NCBI RefSeq assembly: GCF_014836945.1
Contig: NZ_JACSPX010000001.1
Location: 1,515,313-1,579,312 of the forward strand
Origin: Microbacterium commune
GTDB taxonomy: Bacteria > Actinomycetota > Actinomycetes > Actinomycetales > Microbacteriaceae
Length of the DNA: 64,000 nucleotides
Direction of reading: 5' to 3'
Part shown: piece after piece, positions 17,107-26,175 of the stretch
How positions within the stretch are numbered: the first letter of the stretch is position 1
Layout: every line of letters starts with the position of its first letter
Position numbers and translations under genes: made by a program
The notes under the pieces: model-generated
The model's database searches: none
What the model was told of the DNA's origin: nothing
What the model saw: only the letters and a program-made list of their open reading frames with translations

Positions 17107-18012
17107 ATGACAGAGCAGCGCTGGTTTCATCGGCGGGGCGCTCTCGCCCGCGACGGCTGGGAGAGCGTCGTGGACAGCGGACTGACAGGCTGGCAGCACA
17201 CCGGCCTCCGTGTCGCGGAGCTGCACGGAACCGACGTGCTCCCTCTCGACGAGGAGGGTGTGGAGCGGATCATCGTCCCACTGCACGGGTCGTTCACCGT
17301 GACGCACGCGAACCATCCCGGCGGGGGCGAGACGCTGCTGCACGGCCGCAGGTCGGTCTTCCACGGCCCGACCGACGCGCTGTACCTGCCGAGCGGCGCA
17401 ACGGCTGAGGTCCGCGGCGACGGACGCGTCGCCGTGGCGGAGGCTCCGAACGCGGAGACGCGCTCATGGCGGTACCTGCCGGCCGCCGACACGGCGGTCG
17501 AGCTGCGCGGCGCCGGGCGCTCCAGCCGGCAGGTGCACAACTTCGGCACCCCGGAGGCGCTGGACGCCGACAGGCTGATCGTGTGCGAGGTCATCACGCC
17601 CGCCGGCAACTGGTCGTCGTACCCACCGCACAAGCACGACGAGAGCGTGCCAGGACAGGAATCGCGGCTCGAGGAGATCTACTACTTCGAGGCGGCTCCG
17701 GAGCGCCGCGCCGACAGCCCCGAACCGGGCGCCGCGTTCGGACTCTTCTCGGCATACTCCTCACCGGCCGGCGAGATCGACGTCAACACCATGGTCCGCA
17801 CGGGCGACATCGCCCTGGTGCCCTACGGCTACCATGGCCCTGCGGTCGCGGCACCCGGCTACGACCTGTACTACCTCAACGTCATGGCCGGCCCCGACGC
17901 GGACCGAGCCTGGCTCATCACCGACGATCCCGAGCACGCGTGGGTGCGCGGCTCCTGGGATGCGCAGGAGCCGGATAGCAGGCTCCCCTACCGCGACGAA
18001 GCAGGAGGATGA
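17107..18012 (+). CDS. iolB: 5-deoxy-glucuronate isomerase
   Basis: 301 residues, bicupin fold. Isomerises 5-deoxy-D-glucuronate to DKG. Metal-binding motif SSYPPHKHDE (about residues 172-181) and the downstream EEIYYFE of the catalytic cupin are present. Ribosome site GAGGGAG upstream; starts 9 bases after mmsA. Its terminal ATGA lies within the ribosome-binding region of iolD. Confidence 0.95.
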   Translation: MTEQRWFHRRGALARDGWESVVDSGLTGWQHTGLRVAELHGTDVLPLDEEGVERIIVPLHGSFTVTHANHPGGGETLLHGRRSVFHGPTDALYLPSGATAEVRGDGRVAVAEAPNAETRSWRYLPAADTAVELRGAGRSSRQVHNFGTPEALDADRLIVCEVITPAGNWSSYPPHKHDESVPGQESRLEEIYYFEAAPERRADSPEPGAAFGLFSAYSSPAGEIDVNTMVRTGDIALVPYGYHGPAVAAPGYDLYYLNVMAGPDADRAWLITDDPEHAWVRGSWDAQEPDSRLPYRDEAGG

Positions 18013-18017
18013 CAGGA

Positions 18018-19982
18018 ATGACCGCGACGAGACGGATGACTGCGGGCCAGGCGCTCGCCGAGTTCCTCGCACACCAGTGGACGGTCGACGGAGACCGCCG
18101 CGAGCGCACGATCGCCGGAGTCCTGGGCATCTTCGGGCACGGCAACGTGGCCGGACTCGGGCAGGCGCTGGCACAGGTGCACGCCGCCGATCCCGCGCTG
18201 CTGCCCTACCGTCAGGCCCGCAACGAGCAGGCGATGGTGCATCAGGCGGTGGGATACGCGCGCATGCACCGCCGCCGGGGCACCCTGGCATGCACGGCAT
18301 CCGTGGGGCCGGGAGCCGCGAACATGATCACCGGCGCCGCACTGGCGACCTCGAACCGCCTTCCGGCGCTGCTGCTGCCCAGCGACACCTTCGCGACGAG
18401 GGTGTCCGATCCGGTGCTGCAGCAGCTCGAGCATCCGCACGATCCGGGCGTGCAGGTCACCGACGCCTTCCGGCCGGTGTCGCGGTTCTTCGACCGCGTG
18501 CAGCGGCCGGAGCAGCTGTACTCCATCGCGCTCGGCGCCATGCGGGTGCTCACCGACCCTGCTGAGACGGGGGCGGTCACGATCGCGCTCCCCGAGGACG
18601 TGCAGGCCGAGGCGATGGACGTGCCGCTGGAGTTCCTCCAGGAGCGGGAGTGGCACGTCCGGCGCCCGCTGCCGGAGGCGGGCCCGCTCGCGCGCGCCGT
18701 GGCCGCGATCCGCGCGGCACGCCGCCCGCTCATCGTGGCAGGTGGCGGGGTGCTCTACTCGGGGGCGGAGGACGAGCTGCGCGAGTTCGTCGCCGACACC
18801 GGCATCCCGGTAGCCACCACCCAAGCCGGCGGGGGCTCGCTCAGCTGGGACCACCCGCAGTACCTGGGCGGCGTCGGAGCGACCGGCAGCACCGCCGCGA
18901 ACCGGCTGGCAGCCCACGCGGATGTGGTGGTGGGCATCGGCACGCGGTACAGCGACTTCACGACCGGGTCGCGCACGGCGTTCCGCGACCCGGACGTCGT
19001 CTTCGTGAACATCAACATCTCGTCGTTCGACGCCTACAAGCACGGCACGCAGCTGCCGGTGATCGCCGACGCGCGGGAGACGATCGCCGCGCTGCGCGGA
19101 GCGCTCGCCGGCTGGCGGGTGCAGGCGGATCATGCCGAGACGGCAGCCCGCGAGAAGGCGGAGTGGGACGGGATCGTCGATGAGGCGTTCGCCCCGTCCG
19201 GACTGACCCTGCCCGGTCAGCCGGAGATCATCGGGGCCGTGCAGGCCGCCGCCGCCCCCGAGGACGTCATCGTGCAGGCCGCCGGCTCGCTGCCCGGCGA
19301 CCTGCACAAGCTCTGGCGCGTGCGCGACCCGCTCGGCTACCACGTGGAGTACGCGTTCTCCTGCATGGGGTACGAGATCGCCGGGGGACTGGGGGCCAAG
19401 CGCGGGCTGCTGGCCGACGGCGACGATCGGGACGTGATCGTGATGGTCGGCGACGGCTCCTACATGATGCTCAGCACCGAGCTGGCTACCGTGGTCGCGG
19501 AGGGCATCAAGATCATCGTCATCCTCGTGCAGAACCACGGCTTCGCGTCCATCGGCCACCTCTCCGAGACCGTCGGCTCCGCCCGGTTCGGCACGAAGCA
19601 CCGCATGTACGACTCTCAGGCCGGCGACTTCCAGGGCGATGCGGTGCTGCCCGTCGATCTGGCGATGAACGCACGCAGCTACGGCCTCGACGTCATCGAG
19701 ATCGCGCCCTCTCCGGATGCGATCTCCGACCTCGGTGCGGCGATCGCGCGGGCCAAGGCCGCCGACCGTGCGACCTTCATCCACATCAACAGCGACCCGC
19801 TGCGCTACGCGCCGGAGGGAGAAGGCTGGTGGGACGTGCCCGTCGCCGAGGTCGCGCAGATGGACTCCACACGCGAGGCCAGGGCGCAGTACGAAGCGCA
19901 GGTCGCCGTTCAGCGTCCGCTGCTCGGGGCGGCACCGGCGAGCGCCCCGGTATCCGCGCAGGCGGACGGATCCGGCTCGTGA
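18018..19982 (+). CDS. iolD: 3D-(3,5/4)-trihydroxycyclohexane-1,2-dione hydrolase (ThDP enzyme)
   Basis: About 654 residues, ThDP-dependent acetolactate-synthase family; opens the inositol ring to 5-deoxy-glucuronate. N-terminal Pyr domain with the catalytic Glu region (YRQARNEQAMVHQAVG), a middle domain, and a C-terminal PP domain with GDGSYMMLSTEL...NHGFASIG, the ThDP/Mg motif. An ATG at 18009 overlapping iolB sits directly against AGGAGG (18003-18008). The ATG at 18018 is 9 bases from it and is preferred. Confidence 0.95.
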   Translation: MTATRRMTAGQALAEFLAHQWTVDGDRRERTIAGVLGIFGHGNVAGLGQALAQVHAADPALLPYRQARNEQAMVHQAVGYARMHRRRGTLACTASVGPGAANMITGAALATSNRLPALLLPSDTFATRVSDPVLQQLEHPHDPGVQVTDAFRPVSRFFDRVQRPEQLYSIALGAMRVLTDPAETGAVTIALPEDVQAEAMDVPLEFLQEREWHVRRPLPEAGPLARAVAAIRAARRPLIVAGGGVLYSGAEDELREFVADTGIPVATTQAGGGSLSWDHPQYLGGVGATGSTAANRLAAHADVVVGIGTRYSDFTTGSRTAFRDPDVVFVNINISSFDAYKHGTQLPVIADARETIAALRGALAGWRVQADHAETAAREKAEWDGIVDEAFAPSGLTLPGQPEIIGAVQAAAAPEDVIVQAAGSLPGDLHKLWRVRDPLGYHVEYAFSCMGYEIAGGLGAKRGLLADGDDRDVIVMVGDGSYMMLSTELATVVAEGIKIIVILVQNHGFASIGHLSETVGSARFGTKHRMYDSQAGDFQGDAVLPVDLAMNARSYGLDVIEIAPSPDAISDLGAAIARAKAADRATFIHINSDPLRYAPEGEGWWDVPVAEVAQMDSTREARAQYEAQVAVQRPLLGAAPASAPVSAQADGSGS

Positions 19983-20896
19983 ACGCCACGGTCGCGGGAG
20001 CGCCGGTCAGCTACGGTGTGTTCGAGCTGACTCCCGAAGGCGCGGAGACGGTGTCGCCGGATGCCATGGGGGAGTCGCTGCAGGCGACCGGCTATCGCGG
20101 GATCGATCTCGGCCCGCTCGGGTACCTCGGCCGGGGCCGCGAGCTGCGCGCCAGGCTGGCCAGGTTCGAGCTCGAACTCGCCGGCGGCTGGGTGCAGCTG
20201 CCGTTCAGCGATGACGAGGCGTTCGCGGCATCCCTCCCGGACCTCGATGACGCCCTGCGGGTCTTCTCGGATGCCGCGGAGGCGGCCCCGCAGAGGCTGC
20301 CCCTCCCCACGCTCGCCGACAGCGGCTCGGCTGCCAGGACGGCGGCGCCGGGAAGGGGCGCGAGCGCCGACCCGCTCACCCGAGCGCGTGCGGAACGCCT
20401 GCAGCGCAACGTCGGCCGCGCGGCGGCGACGGTGCGCGCCGCGGGGTTCGAGCCCACCTTCCATCACCACGCGGGGACATTCGTCGAGTCACCCGATGAG
20501 ATCGACGCCTTCCTCGCGCACACCGATGTGGGTCTGACCCTCGACGTCGGGCACCTCGTGCTCGCCGGGGGAGACCCTCTCGAGGGCGTGCGCAGCTGGG
20601 GCGGGCGCATCAACCATCTGCATCTGAAGGATGTCGACCGCGCCCGGGTCGCCGGCATCCTCGCCGCGGGTGGCGGGATGGCGGAGGTGTGGTCCGGCGG
20701 GGCGTTCGTCGCCTTCGGCCGCGGCGACATCGATCTGTCCTCGGTGATGGAGCCGCTCGTCGCAGCCGGGTTCGACGGCTGGGTGGTCGTCGAGCAGGAC
20801 GTGCTCAACGGGCCCGACGTGGCGATCGACGCGTTCCTGCGCGAGCGCACCGCCGACCAGCGCGTCAACCGCGACGCGCTGCTGCCGTGGCTGTGA
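19979..20896 (+). CDS. iolE: Inosose dehydratase (xylose-isomerase-like barrel)
   Basis: 305 residues from the GTG at 19979, whose GTGA overlaps the iolD stop. Dehydrates 2-keto-myo-inositol to the trione-type substrate of IolD. TIM-barrel metal-site stretches: FHHHAGTFVES (about residue 160), LTLDVGHLVLAGGDP and RINHLHLKDVD. An in-frame upstream extension lies wholly inside iolD and is arginine/alanine-rich, so it is rejected. Similarity to other sugar isomerase barrels is generic, but the operon supports IolE. Confidence 0.9.
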   Translation: MNATVAGAPVSYGVFELTPEGAETVSPDAMGESLQATGYRGIDLGPLGYLGRGRELRARLARFELELAGGWVQLPFSDDEAFAASLPDLDDALRVFSDAAEAAPQRLPLPTLADSGSAARTAAPGRGASADPLTRARAERLQRNVGRAAATVRAAGFEPTFHHHAGTFVESPDEIDAFLAHTDVGLTLDVGHLVLAGGDPLEGVRSWGGRINHLHLKDVDRARVAGILAAGGGMAEVWSGGAFVAFGRGDIDLSSVMEPLVAAGFDGWVVVEQDVLNGPDVAIDAFLRERTADQRVNRDALLPWL

Positions 20897-20925
20897 GAAA
20901 TCCGACGAGAAAGCAGGAAAACGCA

Positions 20926-21930
20926 ATGACCATTCGCTTCGGCCTGATCGGAACGGGACGCATCGGCCAGGTCCACGCGGCCAACATCGCTCGCAGCGAC
21001 GACGCGACGCTGAGCTGGATCGCCGATCCCTTCGTCGACGGCGCCCGCCGCGTGTCGGAGCGGTTCGGCGGTGCGGTCACGTCCGACCCCGGGGAGCTGC
21101 TGGCTTCCGGCGAGGTCGATGCTGTCCTGGTCGCCTCGCCCACGCCCACCCACATCGACCTCATCGCCAGGTCGATCGAGCGGGGCCTCCCGGTGCTGTG
21201 CGAGAAGCCGATCGACCTCGACATCGCGCGCGTCGACGCGCTGCGTGAGACGGTCCGCTCCGCCGGTGTTCCGGTGGCGCTCGGCTTCAACCGCCGATTC
21301 GATCCCGCGTTCGCGAGTGTGCGCGCCCGGGTGACGGCGGGTGAGATCGGCTCCCTGGAGCAGCTGACGATCGTCAGCCGCGACCCCGCGCCGCCGCCCG
21401 CCGCCTACATCGCCGAGTCCGGCGGGATCTTCCGCGACATGACCATCCACGACTTCGACATGGTGCGGTTCTTCCTGCCGGAGATCGTCGAGGTCTCCGC
21501 CGCCGGCTCGGCGCTGTTCGACGAGGGCGCCCGCGAGCACGGCGACTTCGACAGCGCGGTGGTGACGCTGCGCGATCGATCCGGAGCGATCGCCACCATC
21601 ATCAACTCGCGGCACAGCGCCGTCGGCTACGACCAGCGGCTGGAAGCGTTCGGGCCTACCGGGTCGCTGTCCGTCGCCAACGCCGCGACGAGTCTGGTCA
21701 GTCTGTCGACTGCCCAGACGGTGGAGGCGAAGCCTCCCTACCAGGACTTCTTCCTGGAGCGCTACGCGCAGGCGTACATCGACGAGCTGCACGAGTTCGT
21801 CAGGCTGGTGCGCGGCGAGGAGTCCACTTCGCCGACGTTCGAGGACGGGCGTGCGGCGCTGGTCCTGGCCGATGCGGCTCAGCGCTCGGCGACCGAGCAC
21901 CGCGTGGTCTCGATCGATCCGGCTGAATGA
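20926..21930 (+). CDS. iolG: myo-Inositol 2-dehydrogenase (Gfo/Idh/MocA family)
   Basis: 334 residues. Oxidises myo-inositol to 2-keto-myo-inositol with NAD+, the first step of the pathway. Rossmann motif GLIGTGRIGQVHAANIA at the N-terminus, the EKP catalytic-lysine motif (CEKPIDLD, about residue 97) and DMTIHDFDM with the catalytic Asp/His pair near residue 175. AAGCAGGAAAA serves as ribosome site. Last gene of the iol operon, ending at a bidirectional terminator. Confidence 0.95.
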   Translation: MTIRFGLIGTGRIGQVHAANIARSDDATLSWIADPFVDGARRVSERFGGAVTSDPGELLASGEVDAVLVASPTPTHIDLIARSIERGLPVLCEKPIDLDIARVDALRETVRSAGVPVALGFNRRFDPAFASVRARVTAGEIGSLEQLTIVSRDPAPPPAAYIAESGGIFRDMTIHDFDMVRFFLPEIVEVSAAGSALFDEGAREHGDFDSAVVTLRDRSGAIATIINSRHSAVGYDQRLEAFGPTGSLSVANAATSLVSLSTAQTVEAKPPYQDFFLERYAQAYIDELHEFVRLVRGEESTSPTFEDGRAALVLADAAQRSATEHRVVSIDPAE

Positions 21931-21932
21931 CC

Positions 21933-21969
21933 TCGAGCGGCGGCGGTCGCCGGGACCGCCGCCGCTCGA
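21933..21969. terminator. Bidirectional terminator between iolG and the minus-strand binding protein
   Basis: Perfect 16-bp stem (left arm TCGAGCGGCGGCGGTC) with a 5-base loop, filling the 47-base gap between two convergent stops. Confidence 0.85.
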
Positions 21970-21977
21970 TGCCGTCC

Positions 21978-23189
21978 TCAGCGACCGTGCAGGGTCCAGA
22001 GGTCCTGCCATTCGGCGAGGGTGCTGTGATCGTCGGCCGCGGTCGCAGGGTCGGGATCGAAGACCTGATCGCGCGACTGCGCGATGCCCGACGGCTCGGC
22101 ATCCGAGGCGGCGATCGCCGCGTTGGTGGAGAACTTGCCGTCGACCAGCTGCGGGCCGATGCCCTTCTCCGTGAGCAGGTACTGCACGAACAGCTTCGAT
22201 GCGTTCGGGCTGCTCGTGCCGGTCGCGATCACCGCCACCTTCGTGTACGAACGGCCCAGCCACGGCGTGATCCCCTCGCACAGACCGAGGTGGTAGCCGG
22301 CGTCGGCGTTCGACCGGTACTCCGCGGTGCTGACCATCCCCACCGGCGGGGCTGCCTGGCCGGATGCGCCGATCGCCTCGGCGACGTCGCCTCCGGACTG
22401 CTTGAGAATGGGCTCGTTGGCGCCCAGCGCGGCCAGCCACTGTGCGGTAGCGCTCTGCTCCGAGGTGTCGATGGTCTTGCTGAAGTGCTCCTGATAGGCG
22501 GCGGCGACCTCGTCGTCCGCGTGGGTCTGCATCTGATTCACCCAGTACAGGAAGTCCGCCCGCAGCAGCGGGTCCGACAGCGCGACCCGTCCCTTCCACT
22601 CCGCGTCGGTGAGTGCCCACATGTTGTCGACAGGGCAGGTGTCGCCGTAGGTCTCGGTGTTGTAGGTCCAGGCATCGATCTCGGTGGTGATCGCCAGCGG
22701 TGACCGGTACTGCTCCGGGACCTCGTCGAACCCGGAGGGTGGGAACCAGCTGGTCGCCGCCTTCGAGGGGATCAGCTCGGCGCTCACGGCGGGCTCGTCC
22801 GTCATCAGGTAGACGTCGCCCTGCACGTTGCCGCTCTGGGCCTCCCTGGTCATGATCTCCTGCTGCTCGTTGGCCTTAGCCTTGACGCCGGTGGCCTTCA
22901 CGCCGTACTCGGCGGTGAAGGCCGCGGCGATGTCGACGATCTTGCCGGAGACGTCGTATACGACGATCGGGTCCTCCTTCTCGGCGGCCGCGATCAGCGC
23001 CTTGAGAGAGTATTCGTCATCCGGGATGCCGAGCGCCGGCGCGTCGGCATCGGGAGCCGGTGGTGCCGACGACGGGGTGCACCCCGTCAGCACGAGCGCG
23101 GCACCCATGGCGGTCACGGCGACTCTGGCAGCGCCTCGGACGATCACGGTGCCTCTGGCGCGAGGGCGGGGCGGGGTGGCAGTGAGCAT
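21978..23189 (-). CDS. Fe3+/AfuA-type ABC solute-binding lipoprotein, second copy
   Basis: 403 residues. Lipoprotein signal with lipobox LTGC (Cys37), then a periplasmic-binding fold of the SBP_bac_6/AfuA type. It resembles the binding protein at 27376-28575 along its whole length: LGI(P/S)DD(E/G)Y near the mature N-terminus, CP(V/I)DN(M/V)WALTD(A/E)EWKG in the middle and a shared C-terminal half. No permease or ATPase lies beside it on this strand, so it probably feeds the divergent importer with another related substrate. It is downstream of the MgtC-like gene and likely co-transcribed from the operator D promoter. Start chosen by AAAGGAG just upstream. Confidence 0.88.
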   Translation of the reverse strand: MLTATPPRPRARGTVIVRGAARVAVTAMGAALVLTGCTPSSAPPAPDADAPALGIPDDEYSLKALIAAAEKEDPIVVYDVSGKIVDIAAAFTAEYGVKATGVKAKANEQQEIMTREAQSGNVQGDVYLMTDEPAVSAELIPSKAATSWFPPSGFDEVPEQYRSPLAITTEIDAWTYNTETYGDTCPVDNMWALTDAEWKGRVALSDPLLRADFLYWVNQMQTHADDEVAAAYQEHFSKTIDTSEQSATAQWLAALGANEPILKQSGGDVAEAIGASGQAAPPVGMVSTAEYRSNADAGYHLGLCEGITPWLGRSYTKVAVIATGTSSPNASKLFVQYLLTEKGIGPQLVDGKFSTNAAIAASDAEPSGIAQSRDQVFDPDPATAADDHSTLAEWQDLWTLHGR

Positions 23190-23294
23190 GGCTCTCCTTT
23201 GTTGATGGTCGGTCGATCGATGGGTCGGCGGATGCCCGTATCGACGGGCCCCGCATGGTCGGCGGGGGCGACGCTCTCGCGAGATGCCCGGGAC

Positions 23295-24083
23295 TCAGAA
23301 CTCGTCATCGTCCTCTTCCTTGTCGGACTCGTCCAGCCACCAGCGCGCAGAGGTCACCTTCGGGTCGAGCGTGAGCCGGCTGACCGCGCGCTCCAGCGGC
23401 TCGGGGTCCAGCTGCGTCGAGCGGAGCTCGGCGAGGAGCGCGACACGGCCTTGCTTGGTGTGCGAGGTGGTGACCGCCGTGAGGTGGTACTCCGGACGGC
23501 TGAGGGTCTGCAGCAGCAGTGCGCGCACGCGCGGCTCGGCCTTGTCGTTCGTCATGACCTCGAAGGCGAACTGCGAAGGGGTGAGCTCGGACTTCGCGGT
23601 GGGCGTGAGCTGCCGACCGCTTCGCCGGTTGACCACCCGCCCCAGAGGGCGGAGGAAGATGTTCGCCAGCACGATGAGACCGGTGCCGACCACGGCGATG
23701 ATGTACATCCCGGTGCCGGCGAGGCAGCCGATGGCGGCGGAGCACCAGAGCGTGGCGGCGGTGTTCAGACCGCGGATGTTCAATCCCTCGCGGATCATCA
23801 CGCCTGCGCCGAGGAACCCGATCCCGGACACGACCTGAGCAGCGACTCGCGTCGGGTCGGCGGTGCCGTCGGGGGTGAAGCCGTAGGCTCCCATCACAAC
23901 GAACAGTGCTGCCCCGACCGACACCAGCGCATTCGTGCGCAGGCCCGCCCGGCCTGCGCGCCACTGCCGCTCGAGTCCGACGCATGCACCCAGGGTGAGA
24001 CTGAACAGGATGCGGATGCCGACCTCGAGCTCGCTGGGCACCCCCAGGGGGAAGATCTCACTTAAGACCGAATGTAAGGACAT
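23295..24083 (-). CDS. MgtC/SapB-family membrane protein
   Basis: About 262 residues. Four to five hydrophobic segments in the N-terminal 150 residues with the MgtC hallmarks GACVGLERQWRAGRAGLRTNALVSVGAALF and GIGFLGAGVMIREG, and a soluble ACT-like C-terminal domain ending in an acidic tail. MgtC proteins are linked to growth at low Mg2+ and to phosphate/ATP homeostasis. Start: the ATG at 24083 lies 7 bases after a TATTAT -10 and would be leaderless; a GTG two codons upstream (24089) is the alternative. Operator D covers the first codons. Its place in this regulon may relate to phytate being a strong Mg2+ chelator (inference). Confidence 0.88.
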   Translation of the reverse strand: MSLHSVLSEIFPLGVPSELEVGIRILFSLTLGACVGLERQWRAGRAGLRTNALVSVGAALFVVMGAYGFTPDGTADPTRVAAQVVSGIGFLGAGVMIREGLNIRGLNTAATLWCSAAIGCLAGTGMYIIAVVGTGLIVLANIFLRPLGRVVNRRSGRQLTPTAKSELTPSQFAFEVMTNDKAEPRVRALLLQTLSRPEYHLTAVTTSHTKQGRVALLAELRSTQLDPEPLERAVSRLTLDPKVTSARWWLDESDKEEDDDEF

Positions 24084-24118
24084 TTGCACATAATAGGCTC
24101 CCAGCCGCGCGAACTCAA
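24072..24118 (-). promoter_or_regulatory. MgtC promoter with operator D at the transcription start
   Basis: Minus strand: TTGAGT (24118-24113), exactly 17 bases, TATTAT (24095-24090), predicted start at 24083, the A of the ATG. Operator D, ATGTAAGGACAT at 24072-24083, covers +1 to +12. Confidence 0.7.
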
Positions 24119-24167
24119 GAGGGGCAAGGGTCTGAGGGCGGGCGGAACAGTGATCGCGAAGCCCGGG

Positions 24168-24204
24168 CTGGCATTCGGCGCTAGTTGTGCTATTGTCAGG
24201 ACAT
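24168..24204 (+). promoter_or_regulatory. Promoter of the importer operon with operator E
   Basis: CTGGCA (24168-24173), 17 bases, TATTGT (24191-24196). Operator E, TTGTCAGGACAT at 24193-24204, overlaps the -10. The gene starts about 100 bases downstream. Confidence 0.65.
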
Positions 24205-24305
24205 GACGCAAGCCAGTTGTTGACAGCGTCGGCGGGACACCCCGCTTCCCGAGCATAAGGATGTGCGATGGAAACCGATCACACGCGAACGCGAGGCGTG
24301 CAGCG

Positions 24306-26174
24306 ATGAGCAGAACACTTCTCGACGCGCCACGGCCGCAGGCACTGCCCCCGGTGGAGCCGGAGCCCTCATCTTCCCAGGCACGGCCCCGTGGAGGCGG
24401 CCTCTATCGCCTCAAGGTCGCTCTGCGCGAGCCGACGACCATCGTCGGGGTTCTGGCGCTGGCGCTCTTCACTTACCTCATCGTCGTGCCGATCATCAGC
24501 ATGCTCAGCGACGCCGCACTCGTGCAGTACGGCGACGAGTCGCGGAGCGGGCAGAACTTCGGTGAGCTCACGGCGTACTACCTGCAGCGCGTCTTCGCAT
24601 CGCCGCTGTCAGCGACGATCTTCTGGCGCCCGCTGGGGAACACGCTGACGATCGCGTTCGGAGCGATCGCGTTCGCCGTGCTCATCGGCGGAACGATGGC
24701 CTGGCTGCTCAGCCGCACGAACATGTGGGGGCGCAAATGGTTCGCCACCGCGCTGATCGTGCCCTACATGCTCCCGGCCTGGACCTTCGCGCTCGCCTGG
24801 ACGAGCCTGTTCAAGAACCGTCGCATCGGCGGGCAGGCCGGCTGGCTGGAGTCGCTCGGCTTCGAGCCGCCGGACTGGCTGTCGTACGGTCAGGTGCCGA
24901 TCATGGTCGTCCTGGCGCTGCACTACACACCGTTCGTCATCCTGCTCTTCGGCAATGCGCTGCGCCGGTTCGACTCGCAGCTGGAGGACTCCGCACGAAT
25001 CCTCGGCGCACGTCGCTTCACCGTCACCATGCGCGTGATCCTGCCCCTGATGCGGCCGTCCCTCATCTCGGCCATCATCCTGATCTTCGCGAAGTGCCTC
25101 GGCGAGTTCGGCGTCGCCTACGTGCTCGGCATGCCCGTGCAGTACGAGGTGCTCTCCACATCGCTGTACCGCAACATCTCGTCGCGGCAGACCGGCGTCG
25201 CCGCGGTCCTCGCCGGCGCGATCATCCTGATCGGGGTCATCTCGCTGCTGGTGGATGCGCGACTGGTGCGAGAGGGCAAGCGCTTCGTCACGGTCGGATC
25301 CAAGGGTTCGATGAATCGGCTGTCGGACCTCGGCAGGTGGCGCGGTGCGGCGACCGCAGGCGCCAGCCTGGTCTTCGCGATCAGCGTGGCCATCCCGCTG
25401 CTGACGCTGTTCCTGTCGACGGTGATGCGCAAGCCCGCCGACTTCTCACCGGGCAACTTCACGCTCGACTTCTGGATCGGTCAGGGGCTGAAGACGGTCG
25501 CTCTGCCGCAGGGCATCCTCCTGACACCGGAGTTCTGGGCCGCCGCGTGGAACACGCTGTGGATCGTCGGCCTCGCCGCGATGACATCCGGCGTCCTCGG
25601 CCTGCTCGTCGGATACGTCGTGGTGCGCACCCCGGTGAAGTTCGTCGGAGCGGCGCTCAGGCAGATCACCTTCTTCCCGTACCTGGTGCCGGGCATCGCG
25701 TTCGCTGTGGCGTATCTCTCGCTGTTCGCGGTGGCGCGAGGTCCCGTCCCCGCGCTGTACGGCACTGCGGCGATCCTGGTGCTGGCGTTCATCGCTGAGC
25801 AGATGCCCTACGCGTCCCGCGCCGGCATCTCGGCGATGATGCAGCTCGGCAAGGAGCCCGAGGAGGCGGCCCAGGTGGCCGGAGCCGGATGGTGGAAGCG
25901 CATGACGCGCATCGTCATCCCGATCCAGAAGGGATCTCTCGCCACCGGCGTGCTGCTCCCGTTCATCTCCGGTGTGAAGGGGCTGAGCCTTGTCGTCATC
26001 CTCGCCGTGCCGGGAACCCACGTCCTGACGACCTACTCGCTGCAGCTCGTCGACTACGGATACAACCAAGCGGCGAACGCTGTGGTTCTGATGGTGGCGG
26101 CGATCGCCTTCTTCGGGACTCTCTTTGGACAGAAGCTCACCAGGAGCAACTTGGCGGAAGGGCTGGGTGGCTGA
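24306..26174 (+). CDS. Fe3+/AfuB-type ABC transporter permease, fused two-domain
   Basis: About 622 residues with two copies of the permease domain in one chain, roughly 12 membrane segments (first half to about residue 315, second from about 360). Each half has its EAA loop (DSQLEDSARILGARRFTVTM and EEAAQVAGAGWWKRMTRI). This is the FbpB/AfuB architecture used for ferric iron, thiamine, phosphonate or sugar-phosphate uptake. Start ATG 24306 has GAGG 9 bases upstream; an ATG at 24261 adds 15 unconvincing residues. Followed one base after its stop by the ATPase gene. Substrate proposed here to be an inositol phosphate, by context only. Confidence 0.9.
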   Translation: MSRTLLDAPRPQALPPVEPEPSSSQARPRGGGLYRLKVALREPTTIVGVLALALFTYLIVVPIISMLSDAALVQYGDESRSGQNFGELTAYYLQRVFASPLSATIFWRPLGNTLTIAFGAIAFAVLIGGTMAWLLSRTNMWGRKWFATALIVPYMLPAWTFALAWTSLFKNRRIGGQAGWLESLGFEPPDWLSYGQVPIMVVLALHYTPFVILLFGNALRRFDSQLEDSARILGARRFTVTMRVILPLMRPSLISAIILIFAKCLGEFGVAYVLGMPVQYEVLSTSLYRNISSRQTGVAAVLAGAIILIGVISLLVDARLVREGKRFVTVGSKGSMNRLSDLGRWRGAATAGASLVFAISVAIPLLTLFLSTVMRKPADFSPGNFTLDFWIGQGLKTVALPQGILLTPEFWAAAWNTLWIVGLAAMTSGVLGLLVGYVVVRTPVKFVGAALRQITFFPYLVPGIAFAVAYLSLFAVARGPVPALYGTAAILVLAFIAEQMPYASRAGISAMMQLGKEPEEAAQVAGAGWWKRMTRIVIPIQKGSLATGVLLPFISGVKGLSLVVILAVPGTHVLTTYSLQLVDYGYNQAANAVVLMVAAIAFFGTLFGQKLTRSNLAEGLGG

Positions 26175-26175
26175 A

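Noticed and set aside
24220-24225. TTGACA as the -35 of the importer operon
   Set aside because: No -10 at 16-19 bases; the promoter carrying operator E at 24168-24196 fits better.
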